NCBI GenBank assembly: GCA_038239195.1
Contig: JBBSEZ010000306.1
Span: 1 to 12,227 of the forward strand
Reading direction: 5' to 3'
Origin: JBBSEZ01 sp038239195
GTDB taxonomy: Bacteria; Planctomycetota; Planctomycetia; Gemmatales; Gemmataceae
DNA: 12,227 nucleotides
The notes below the pieces were generated by a model that had not been told where the DNA came from, made no database searches, and saw nothing but the letters and a program-made list of their open reading frames with translations. The translations under genes were made by a program, and so were the position numbers. Of the stretch, positions 6,539 through 12,227 are shown piece by piece (position 1 is the first letter of the stretch; every line of letters starts with the position of its first letter).

Positions 6539-8944
6539 ATGTCCGCCGACGTTCCCTCGCGCGACGACCTGGCCGAGCGCTACCTCGCCCAGCTTCCTTA
6601 CGCCCCTTACCCCGTGCAGGAGTCGGCCCTGCTGGCCTGGTTCACGGCCGAGCAGGGCGTGCTCGTGTGCGCGCCGACCGGGATGGGCAAGACGCTCATC
6701 GCCCAGGCCGCCCTCTTCGAGGCGCTGCACACCGGCACCGTCGCCTACTACACCACGCCCCTCATCGCCCTGACCGAGCAGAAGTTCCAGGAGATGCAGG
6801 CCTGCGCCGTGAAATGGGGCTTCAGCGCCGACGACGTCGGGCTGGTCACCGGCAACCGCCGCGTCAACCCCAACGCCCGCGTCCTCATCGTCGTCGCCGA
6901 GATCTTGCTCAACCGCCTCCTGCACGCCAACACGCTCGCGCTGGCCGCCGGCGACCTGCCCGACGACGTGCCGATCGCCCAGCCCGACGCCGGCGGCGAG
7001 ACCTTCGACTTCAGCCGCGTCTCCGCCGTCGTCATGGACGAGTTCCACAACTTCGCCGACCTCCAGCGCGGCATCGTCTGGGAGCTCGCCCTCGCGCTGC
7101 TCCCCAAACACATTCGCCTCCTTCTCCTCTCCGCCACGGTCGGCAACTCGAAAGAGTTCCTCAACTGGCTGGAGCGCTGCCACGGCCGCAAGCTCGAACT
7201 GGTCGAGAGCAAGGAGCGCAAGGTCCCCCTCACCTTCCGCTACGTGCCCGACGAGTTCCTCGGCGACCAGCTCGTGCGCATGGCCAAGGGCGAGGGCGAG
7301 GGGCGGACCACCCCGGCCCTCGTCTTCTGCTTCAACCGCGACGAGTGCTGGAGCGTCGCCGAGATGCTCAAGGGGCTCGACCTGCTGGCCCCTGGCGTGC
7401 GAGCCCCACTCAACGCCGCCGTCGATGCTCTGGTGTGGCCCGACGGCGTTGGCCCCAAGCTCAAGCAGATGCTGCGCCGCGGCGTCGGCGTCCACCACGC
7501 CGGCCTGCTCGGCAAATATCGCCGCGTCGTCGAGGACCTCTTCGAGAGGAAAATGCTCGCCATCTGCGTCTGCACCGAGACCCTCGCAGCAGGGATCAAC
7601 CTCCCCGCCCGCTCCGTGGTGCTGACCACTCTCGTCAAAGGGCCCCACGGCAAGGAGAAGCTGGTCGATCCGTCCACGGCCCACCAGATCTTCGGCCGGG
7701 CTGGCCGGCCTCAGTTCGACGACAAGGGCTTCGTCTTTGCCCTGGCCCACGAGGACGACGTGCGCTTGCTGCGCTGGCAGGAGAAGTTCAACCAGATCCC
7801 CGAGGACACGCGCGACCCGGGCCTCCTCAAGGCCAAGAAGGCCCTCAAGAAGAAGAAGCCTATCCGGAGCGACAAGATCGTTTACTGGACCGACGGGCAG
7901 TTCCGCCAGCTTCAAAACGCGCCCCCCGGCAAGCTCTACAGTAAGGGCCCCCTGCCCTGGCGCCTGCTCGCCTATCTCCTCAAGATCTCGCCCGACGTCT
8001 CCAAGGTGCGGGCCGTCCTGCGCAAGCGCCTGATGGACGAGCCGCGCATCAAGGCCAGCGAGGTCCAGCTCGACCGCATGCTGCACACCCTGGCCGCTCG
8101 CGGCTTCGTCGATCTCGATCCGCCTTACGTGGCGCCGAAGGAAGGCGACCCGGAGAAGCCGAAGAGCGCCGTCCCGCCCGTGGTGATCCACGCCTACCCG
8201 AAGCCCTCGCTGGACACGCTGCTCGTCTTCCGCAGCATCCACCCGATCTACGGCGCCTTCCTCGTCGAACAGCTCGGGACCGCCGACCGCAACGAGCGCA
8301 TTCAGGCGATGGAGAGCGTCCTCGAAGTGCCCCGCCCCCTGCTCCGCTTCCTGCGCGTGCCGTTCGAGACGGAGCTACCGCCCGGCCCGCTCGCCACCTC
8401 GCGCCTCGACGCGGAGCTCATCCGCCGCGGCCTGATCCTGGCGCCCGTGGCCAAAGACCCGGACGAGGAAGCGGAGGAAGAAGAGGACTGGAAATCGCGC
8501 CCGCCGACCTTCGCCGACAAGTTGCGGCTCCTCTTCGACGCCACGCACCCCGACGTCAACGACGTGAACACCCTGCCGATCTGGGCGGCGGGCGAGCTGC
8601 TGCGCTACAACGGCAACTTCAACCTCTACGTGCGCACGCGCGACCTCATCAAGCAGGAGGGCATCGTCTTCCGCCACCTGCTGCGCATGATCCTGCTGTG
8701 CGGGGAACTGGCCCAGGTGACGCCGCCCGAGACGACGGCCGAGGAGTGGCAGGGCGACCTGCGCGAGCTCGCCGACCGGCTGACGGCAAGCTGCCGCGCG
8801 GTCGATCCAACCAGCACCGACGAGGTGATCCAGATGGCGCAAGCCGCGCCCGACGTCGTCAAGGGCGAGGCGGCGACGACCGCCGCGGCGGAGCCGGCGC
8901 CGCCGGTGAAAGAAGGGGCCGAGTTCGGCTCGGGGGTCTGGTAG
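6539..8944 (+). CDS. Ski2-like DExH-box helicase (superfamily 2)
   Basis: This is an 801-aa ATP-dependent nucleic-acid helicase. RecA-like domain 1 carries a Q-motif-like PYPVQ (23-27), motif I APTGMGKT (45-52), motif II DEFH (167-170) and motif III SAT (198-200). RecA-like domain 2 carries LVFCFNRDEC (261-270), VHHAGLLGKYR (317-327), motif V TETLAAGINLPAR (346-358) and motif VI QIFGRAGRP (383-391). The HHAG and AAGINLPAR blocks are typical of the Ski2/Mtr4/Hel308 group. A Lys-rich stretch follows at about 435-450, then a long C-terminal region of unassigned fold with an acidic run near 640-651 and an Ala/Pro-rich tail. ATG 6539 was chosen because the helicase fold begins some 20 residues later; the frame is open far upstream only because it is antisense to the neighbouring gene. 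The substrate is unknown, with RNA processing or DNA repair both possible. The gene ends 11 bp before the stop of the convergent next gene. Confidence 0.92.
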   Translation: MSADVPSRDDLAERYLAQLPYAPYPVQESALLAWFTAEQGVLVCAPTGMGKTLIAQAALFEALHTGTVAYYTTPLIALTEQKFQEMQACAVKWGFSADDVGLVTGNRRVNPNARVLIVVAEILLNRLLHANTLALAAGDLPDDVPIAQPDAGGETFDFSRVSAVVMDEFHNFADLQRGIVWELALALLPKHIRLLLLSATVGNSKEFLNWLERCHGRKLELVESKERKVPLTFRYVPDEFLGDQLVRMAKGEGEGRTTPALVFCFNRDECWSVAEMLKGLDLLAPGVRAPLNAAVDALVWPDGVGPKLKQMLRRGVGVHHAGLLGKYRRVVEDLFERKMLAICVCTETLAAGINLPARSVVLTTLVKGPHGKEKLVDPSTAHQIFGRAGRPQFDDKGFVFALAHEDDVRLLRWQEKFNQIPEDTRDPGLLKAKKALKKKKPIRSDKIVYWTDGQFRQLQNAPPGKLYSKGPLPWRLLAYLLKISPDVSKVRAVLRKRLMDEPRIKASEVQLDRMLHTLAARGFVDLDPPYVAPKEGDPEKPKSAVPPVVIHAYPKPSLDTLLVFRSIHPIYGAFLVEQLGTADRNERIQAMESVLEVPRPLLRFLRVPFETELPPGPLATSRLDAELIRRGLILAPVAKDPDEEAEEEEDWKSRPPTFADKLRLLFDATHPDVNDVNTLPIWAAGELLRYNGNFNLYVRTRDLIKQEGIVFRHLLRMILLCGELAQVTPPETTAEEWQGDLRELADRLTASCRAVDPTSTDEVIQMAQAAPDVVKGEAATTAAAEPAPPVKEGAEFGSGVW

Positions 8945-8955
8945 CCCGTGGGAAC

Positions 8956-9282
8956 TCAGGCCGCCGCGCTCAGGCGCCAGCGTCGCGTGGTCATCTCGCC
9001 AGGCCGCGCCCCCGGGCGCACCTCCACCACCTCGTCGCCCTCCCGCGCGCCGTAGCCATTTTCGAGCGCCTGCCTTAGCGCCTCCCCAGCCGGCAAGTCC
9101 TCGCGGTGGACGACATAGACGTCGTCCGCCCCGCCCAGTTCGATCGCGGCGCTTCCCAGCCAGTCGGCGAGAGACGAGCGCGTGGCCGCGTCCCAGGCGA
9201 GCCCGGGAAAAAAGGCGTGCAGAATGCCGGCAAGACAATCCCCCAGCACCGGGCGCGGCGGCATCACGTAGAAGAGCGACAC
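8956..9282 (-). CDS. hypothetical protein, 108 aa
   Basis: I do not recognise this protein. It starts with GTG at 9282, supported by GGAGG placed 7 nt upstream, one of the best ribosome sites in the window. The chain is SLFYVMPPRPVLGDCLAGIL, a helical middle, a short beta segment DDVYVVHREDLP, a helix, and EVVEVRPGARPGEMTTRRWRL at the end. It has no signal peptide, no membrane helix and no cysteine pairs. It is likely a small cytoplasmic alpha/beta protein. It lies on the same strand as the propeller gene (128-bp gap) and converges on the helicase with only 11 bp between stops. Good codon usage and the Shine-Dalgarno make it a real gene; its function cannot be inferred. Confidence 0.75.
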   Translation of the reverse strand: MSLFYVMPPRPVLGDCLAGILHAFFPGLAWDAATRSSLADWLGSAAIELGGADDVYVVHREDLPAGEALRQALENGYGAREGDEVVEVRPGARPGEMTTRRWRLSAAA

Positions 9283-9353
9283 GGTAGTACCTCCAGGAGT
9301 GAACGTCCCTCCTTCAGGATCGGTTCCTCCACCGAGCGCCCCTGCGACAAACC

Positions 9354-9375
9354 CCTCCCCGGCCAGGGCGGGAGG
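9354..9375 (-). other. GC-rich hairpin downstream of the propeller gene
   Basis: CCTCCC (9354-9359) pairs with GGGAGG (9370-9375) across a 10-nt loop, about 35 bp past the stop of the propeller gene. No clear U-run follows on the minus strand, so a factor-independent terminator is doubtful. The rest of the 9283-9410 gap shows only the ribosome site of the 108-aa gene. Confidence 0.25.
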
Positions 9376-9410
9376 ACGGGCCCTCGCCCCCCCAACCCGC
9401 GCAGTCTAAT

Positions 9411-11096
9411 TCATCCTTCATCCTTCCTCGGAGCGAGCCGGAACACCGCACCAGCCTGGTTGATGAGCAGAAGCCCATCGGGGGAGACGAAGTTCTCACC
9501 GCGAACCGGCGCGCCGAGCGTGGGGCCTGCCTTGCCGAGGAGCAGCGGGCGCACGGCGCGCTCGCCCTCGACGTCGAGGGCGTAGACAACGTTGCCGGCC
9601 ACACCGGAGCTGCCTAGATAGAGCCGGCGGCGGTCGGGGCTCAGACAGAGGTACGGGCGACCGGGCACCGGGAGGGCCCACTGGCCCAGGACGACGCCCT
9701 TGTTCCCGTCCAGCACGGTCACGACTCCGCCCCGTCCGTTCTCGGCGAGGAACACGCGCCCTGCATCGTCGGCCACCATGGCCGTGGGCGACGACTCGAT
9801 GAGCACGTCCCGAAGGCGGCGCGGCCCGACGGTCTGCACGACAACGACACGGCCAGCCTGGCCAACGTACAACCGACTGCCGTCCGGAGACAGGCACAGG
9901 CATCCCGCCACGAGGGAGACGGGCGCGAGCCGGGTGGGCCCCCAGGTCGGCAGGTGAACGCGGCCCAGAAGGGTCAAGTTCAACGCCGTGGCGGCCACGC
10001 AGAGGCAATCGCCGTCCGGCGCGAGCGTCAGTTGCCGCACGTGGACGCCGAGAGTCAGGGTGAGCAAGGGGCGAAGGAAACTGCCCTCGGCGGTGCTGCC
10101 GTCGAGCAAGGGCGGAATGTCGTAGGCGTGCAGGTCTGCACGGGCGCGCAACCGATCGCCCAGAGGACCGAAGACCATGGCCCCGGGCGCGGCGCTGGCG
10201 GCGTAGAGCCGGTCGCGTTTGCGGTCCACGATCACGTGGTACGTGGGTTGAGGAAGTCGATACCGGCCGCGCAACTCGAACTTCGGGTAGGAAAACACCA
10301 GGAGGTGTCCGTCGTGCGTGGTGGCGAAGGCGGCCTCGTGCTCGGGCGACAGGACCATGGCCAGGAGGCGAGGCAAGCGCGCCACCATTTGCAGACTATT
10401 CCGCTCGGGCGGCCCCTCCGGCACCGACCAGGCCAACAAGGGGGGCTGGGGCGGCCGCGGAGGCATCGTGGGGATAGGCATGACCGGCAGCCCCCCCGGG
10501 TGCAGCACGCGCCGGCTGGCCATTTGCACAAGGAGTGGGCGCGGGAACTCCAACGGCTCGCGCGTCAGCGCGTCCTCCTCGCGCGGTCCGGCGCTCAACC
10601 AGGGCGGCGCGCCCCCCATCAGGGCCAGGGCCTGGCCAAGCGCCGAGAGGGCCACGACGAGCCAGCAGCGCAGCGCCAGCGACCAGCGCTCGACGCAGAG
10701 GAGGCTCACACACAGGGCCGACAGCCCCAACCCCAGGGCAACCCATCGAGCCCCGCCTCCCGCGATCAAGGGGATGGCCAACGGGAGCAGCGGCGCCAGC
10801 AGGGGCCAGGCGAGCCGGGGCCCTCTCGAACGGAGAGCGAGGAGGGGGGAAGGAGAACGGGGAGGGTCGTCTTTCCCGTTCGAGCTCGAGTCGGGACAAG
10901 CCTTCCCGCGTGCCTCCCACCCGAGCCGAGGGGCCGGCGCAGTCCGATCGCCGGGACCAAGGGGCGCGTCAACTGCCACTTCGTCGGCGACGACGAAGCG
11001 GGCCGTACAGCTCGGACAGCGGACGCCCCGACCGCGATGGCGAGCACCCACGCGCAGGCCGCACCGGCACCCCGGGCAGGGAATGGAGAGGAGCAT
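9411..11096 (-). CDS. zinc-ribbon, membrane and beta-propeller protein
   Basis: This is a 561-aa membrane-anchored protein of unknown role. The N-terminal zinc ribbon has Cys7, Cys10, Cys27 and Cys30 (CPGC...CPSC, MJ0042-like). A Pro/Ser-rich linker follows, then three hydrophobic segments at about 95-112, 117-135 and 140-162. A Pro-rich stretch (about 203-220) leads to a C-terminal beta-propeller (about 235-555) with YVTN/NHL-type blades such as LSPEHEAAF, LAPDGDCLCVA, LSPDGSRLYVG and LSPDRRRLYLG. In such proteins the ribbon is cytoplasmic and the propeller usually binds protein or ligand; which side of the membrane the propeller faces is not certain with three segments. The ATG at 11096 begins directly before the ribbon, and its upstream ribosome site is weak. 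The zinc-ribbon plus repeat design is frequent in planctomycetes. Confidence 0.82.
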   Translation of the reverse strand: MLLSIPCPGCRCGLRVGARHRGRGVRCPSCTARFVVADEVAVDAPLGPGDRTAPAPRLGWEARGKACPDSSSNGKDDPPRSPSPLLALRSRGPRLAWPLLAPLLPLAIPLIAGGGARWVALGLGLSALCVSLLCVERWSLALRCWLVVALSALGQALALMGGAPPWLSAGPREEDALTREPLEFPRPLLVQMASRRVLHPGGLPVMPIPTMPPRPPQPPLLAWSVPEGPPERNSLQMVARLPRLLAMVLSPEHEAAFATTHDGHLLVFSYPKFELRGRYRLPQPTYHVIVDRKRDRLYAASAAPGAMVFGPLGDRLRARADLHAYDIPPLLDGSTAEGSFLRPLLTLTLGVHVRQLTLAPDGDCLCVAATALNLTLLGRVHLPTWGPTRLAPVSLVAGCLCLSPDGSRLYVGQAGRVVVVQTVGPRRLRDVLIESSPTAMVADDAGRVFLAENGRGGVVTVLDGNKGVVLGQWALPVPGRPYLCLSPDRRRLYLGSSGVAGNVVYALDVEGERAVRPLLLGKAGPTLGAPVRGENFVSPDGLLLINQAGAVFRLAPRKDEG

Positions 11097-11394
11097 GGTG
11101 GGCTCGCGTCGGGCCTTTGAAAGGGCTTCGTCGATGCTACCTTCGCGCGCTCCTCCCGTCCAGCCTCAAGTTGTCCGCGACGAAAAATGGGTGTGGCAAC
11201 AGTTCCGGGAGCGCCCTCCGTTAGTCACACTTTGAAGAAGGGTGCAGCCGGGCTGGCTGCGCGCTGGCTGTTATCGAGTGGAGAGCGTTCAACGGATCTC
11301 CTACCCGGCGTCGCGGCCGACCGCAAGGGGCTGGTACACTTGTTCGCACCGGGCGGGAGCAGTTCGGCCGGCGCCGAAAAGCCCCCCTTACGAC
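11097..11394. other. intergenic spacer before the rbfA leader, no gene seen
   Basis: This spacer lies between the diverging propeller gene and the rbfA transcript. I find no convincing coding frame. Small structures are a CCTTT-G-AAAGG palindrome (11114-11124) and a GCAGCC/GGCTGC hairpin (11244-11260) followed by a repeated GCTGGCTG. It presumably carries the minus-strand promoter of the propeller gene, but I cannot point to a good -35/-10 pair. Confidence 0.4.
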
Positions 11395-11422
11395 TTGACC
11401 TCTCCTGCCGCGAGCCTAGAAT
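11395..11422 (+). promoter_or_regulatory. sigma70-like promoter of the leader-rbfA transcript
   Basis: TTGACC (11395-11400, 5 of 6) and TAGAAT (11417-11422, 5 of 6) are separated by 16 bp. This is the best -35/-10 pair I see in the window. Transcription should start near 11429, leaving about 40 nt before the small ORF and about 255 nt before rbfA. Confidence 0.7.
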
Positions 11423-11449
11423 GTCGATGCTTGTTCTTGTTTCTTCCCC

Positions 11450-11460
11450 TCGCTCCCAAG
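11450..11460 (+). promoter_or_regulatory. anti-Shine-Dalgarno arm in the rbfA leader
   Basis: TCGCTCCCAA (11450-11459) is exactly complementary to TTGGGAGCGA (11675-11684), which contains the GGGAG ribosome site of rbfA. A G-U pair extends it at 11460/11674. The arm also covers the first three bases of the small ORF's AAGGAGG (11458-11464), so a ribosome loading there would break the pairing. The complementarity is visible; the regulation is inferred. Confidence 0.5.
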
Positions 11461-11470
11461 GAGGCCAACC

Positions 11471-11536
11471 ATGCGTGCCAGCGCGAAAATCTTTGGCATG
11501 GCTGCGCGTTCGAGCCTCCGCCCCATCTCCGCCTGA
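11471..11536 (+). CDS. 21-aa upstream ORF (putative leader peptide) before rbfA
   Basis: The ORF encodes MRASAKIFGMAARSSLRPI followed by SA and a TGA stop. It has AAGGAGG at 11458-11464, 6 nt before the ATG, a near-ideal ribosome site that is stronger than that of rbfA itself. It also has a good promoter about 50 nt upstream. The peptide is basic and Ser/Ala-rich, with no run of a single amino acid that would indicate classical amino-acid attenuation. It is most likely a leader peptide whose translation matters more than its product, but a functional small protein is possible. An alternative is the decayed start of a longer gene; I see no continuation in other frames. Confidence 0.55.
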   Translation: MRASAKIFGMAARSSLRPISA

Positions 11537-11552
11537 CGGTCGTTCGTCGCCG

Positions 11553-11569
11553 GGAGCGTTCCGCGCTCC
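11553..11569 (+). other. leader hairpin 1
   Basis: GGAGCG (11553-11558) pairs with CGCTCC (11564-11569) around a 5-nt loop, 16 nt past the small ORF stop. The adjoining CCTCCT (11568-11573) is also complementary to AGGAGG of the small ORF's ribosome site, so it could compete in an alternative fold. Confidence 0.35.
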
Positions 11570-11641
11570 TCCTGCGCCCGTTGCTTCCGTCGGGGCGAAG
11601 GCTCACGCGCATCATCCCTTTGCGTATTCGTTCTTTTCCCG

Positions 11642-11662
11642 CGGCGCAGACTGTCTGCGCCG
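11642..11662 (+). other. leader hairpin 2, perfect 9-bp stem
   Basis: CGGCGCAGA (11642-11650), loop CTG, TCTGCGCCG (11654-11662). It is the strongest local hairpin in the leader and ends 14 nt before the rbfA ribosome site. No U-run follows, so it is not a standard terminator. It could stack on, or help present, the long-range pairing at the rbfA start. Confidence 0.55.
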
Positions 11663-11673
11663 AGTGAGCGCTA

Positions 11674-11684
11674 TTTGGGAGCGA
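11674..11684 (+). promoter_or_regulatory. rbfA ribosome-binding site within a sequestering complement
   Basis: GGGAG (11677-11681) lies 4 nt before the rbfA ATG, a rather close spacing. The surrounding TTGGGAGCGA is exactly complementary to the leader segment at 11450-11459. Confidence 0.55.
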
Positions 11685-11685
11685 C

Positions 11686-12099
11686 ATGAGCTTCAAACGC
11701 ATCCGCCGCAAGGACCTGTTGTCGGGCTGCTCCGACGTGGGCCCCGACGATGGCCTCGACCCCCGCTACGACCGCCGAGGCGAGCCCACGCTCGGCGACC
11801 GCAAGCAACTGCAACTGTGCGGCCAGGTGGCCCGCACCCTGTCCAGCCTGTTCTCCGGCGAGCTCGGCGACGAGGCCCTCCGCGACCTCCTCGTCGAGTC
11901 GGTAGTCCCCGCGCCGAGCTCGGCACGCTTGCTCGTGACGGTCGGCCTCGCCCCCACCGCCACCCCCGTTGCCCCGGAACTGATCGCCGCGCGCCTCGAG
12001 AAGGCGCGCGGCCTGCTCCGCGCAGAGGTCGCCGCTGCCGTCGTCCGCCGGCGCGCGCCCGACCTGGTGTTCCGCGTCTCCGCCCCATTGGGCGCGTGA
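11686..12099 (+). CDS. rbfA: 30S ribosome-binding factor A
   Basis: This is a 137-aa protein that assists late 30S subunit maturation by binding near the 16S rRNA 5' end. From about residue 39 it follows the RbfA KH-like fold: helix RKQLQLCGQVARTLSSLFSG (39-58), SVVPAPSSARLLVTV (72-86), and helix ARLEKARGLLRAEVAAAVVRR leading into APDLVFRV (124-131). RbfA of other bacteria starts near the first helix; here about 38 extra polar residues (MSFKRIRRKDLLSGC...) precede it. The C-terminus stops soon after the last strand, without the usual short tail. The start has GGGAG 4 nt upstream. infB, its usual upstream neighbour, is absent; instead a private promoter, a 21-codon ORF and hairpins precede it. 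The assignment is by pattern memory; a divergent KH-type protein is the alternative. Confidence 0.75.
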   Translation: MSFKRIRRKDLLSGCSDVGPDDGLDPRYDRRGEPTLGDRKQLQLCGQVARTLSSLFSGELGDEALRDLLVESVVPAPSSARLLVTVGLAPTATPVAPELIAARLEKARGLLRAEVAAAVVRRRAPDLVFRVSAPLGA

Positions 12100-12227
12100 C
12101 GTCCGCCGCGCGCCGCCGCAGGAGGCCGACCAGGCCGCTTGCGGCGGTGCCGCTTCGCCCCTATAACGATGCTTGGATACAACCGCCCCCATTTAGCCGC
12201 CGAGCTCGCCCGGCGCGACCTCGGCGC
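12100..12227. other. right-edge segment, coding content unresolved
   Basis: After rbfA an ATG at 12169 opens a plus-strand frame (MLGYNRPHLAAELARRDLG...) to the edge, but it lacks a ribosome site. On the minus strand the frame entering from the edge ends at TAA (12196-12194) with AEVAPGELGG as the last residues, all with G/C third positions. Either could be real: the start of a following gene or the end of a convergent one. A hairpin, GCCGAGCTCG/CGACCTCGGC with one mismatch (12199-12225), lies across both. Confidence 0.25.

Noticed and set aside
6401..8242. Upstream extension of the DUF4139 frame to a 1290-codon minus-strand ORF
   Set aside because: It is antisense to the helicase, its translation is repetitive and Glu/Val/Gly-rich without known motifs, and DUF4139 proteins start at the VVLYKHGVGYFER region.
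9954..11120. 388-codon plus-strand frame opposite the propeller gene
   Set aside because: It has shadow composition; the minus frame has a zinc ribbon and regular propeller blades.
11181..11235. Possible gene remnant ending KWVWQQFRERPPLVTL before a TGA
   Set aside because: It looks protein-like for about 20 residues only, with no start, no ribosome site and no known match; the frame upstream is a shadow of the propeller gene.
11388..11711. 107-codon minus-strand frame across the rbfA leader
   Set aside because: It runs opposite to a good plus-strand promoter and ribosome site, and its composition is Arg/Ser-rich without motifs.
11671..12192. 173-codon minus-strand frame opposite rbfA
   Set aside because: It is antisense to a gene with an RbfA-like fold and has no recognisable motif or ribosome site.
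1..12227. CRISPR arrays, tRNA or rRNA genes, insertion-sequence transposases
   Set aside because: No regular direct repeat-spacer array, no tRNA-like cloverleaf, no rRNA sequence and no transposase motif was seen on either strand by eye.

Overview
The window is about 12.2 kb of GC-rich bacterial DNA with G/C-ended codons. The gene content points to a planctomycete, most likely near Gemmata. The signs are a no-signal-peptide DUF4139 protein with a C-terminal coiled coil, a zinc-ribbon/membrane/beta-propeller protein, an ABC-2 permease with a large soluble tail ending in a 'PRDPFD..PFRYR' segment, and an RbfA of planctomycete style. The taxon is inferred from protein style and was not tested by a search.

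Left part (1-4102, minus strand): a compact three-gene operon. It runs from a YtrA-type GntR repressor (4051-3617) to an ABC ATPase (3578-2604) and an ABC-2 permease (2607 to beyond the left edge). ATPase and permease overlap by ATGA. A perfect 5-bp inverted repeat sits on the candidate -10 in front of the repressor gene, as expected for an autoregulated, ligand-induced exporter.

Middle (4103-8955): a 270-bp purine/pyrimidine-asymmetric spacer holds three copies of a 9-nt-periodic repeat. Two of the copies form a long imperfect inverted repeat that abuts the stop codon of the next gene. That gene (6355-4370, minus) encodes a DUF4139 protein. Divergent from it is an 801-aa Ski2-like DExH helicase (6539-8944, plus).

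Right part (8956-12227): a 108-aa protein of unknown function (minus, GTG start with a strong Shine-Dalgarno) converges on the helicase. Upstream of it, also on the minus strand, is a 561-aa zinc-ribbon, membrane and beta-propeller protein. After a roughly 300-bp spacer comes the most interesting piece. A good sigma70-like promoter (11395-11422) drives a leader with a 21-codon upstream ORF that has a near-ideal Shine-Dalgarno, then hairpins, then rbfA (11686-12099). The stretch overlapping the upstream ORF's ribosome site is complementary over 10 bp to the ribosome site of rbfA. This suggests that translation of the small ORF controls access to rbfA. The last 128 bases are unresolved.
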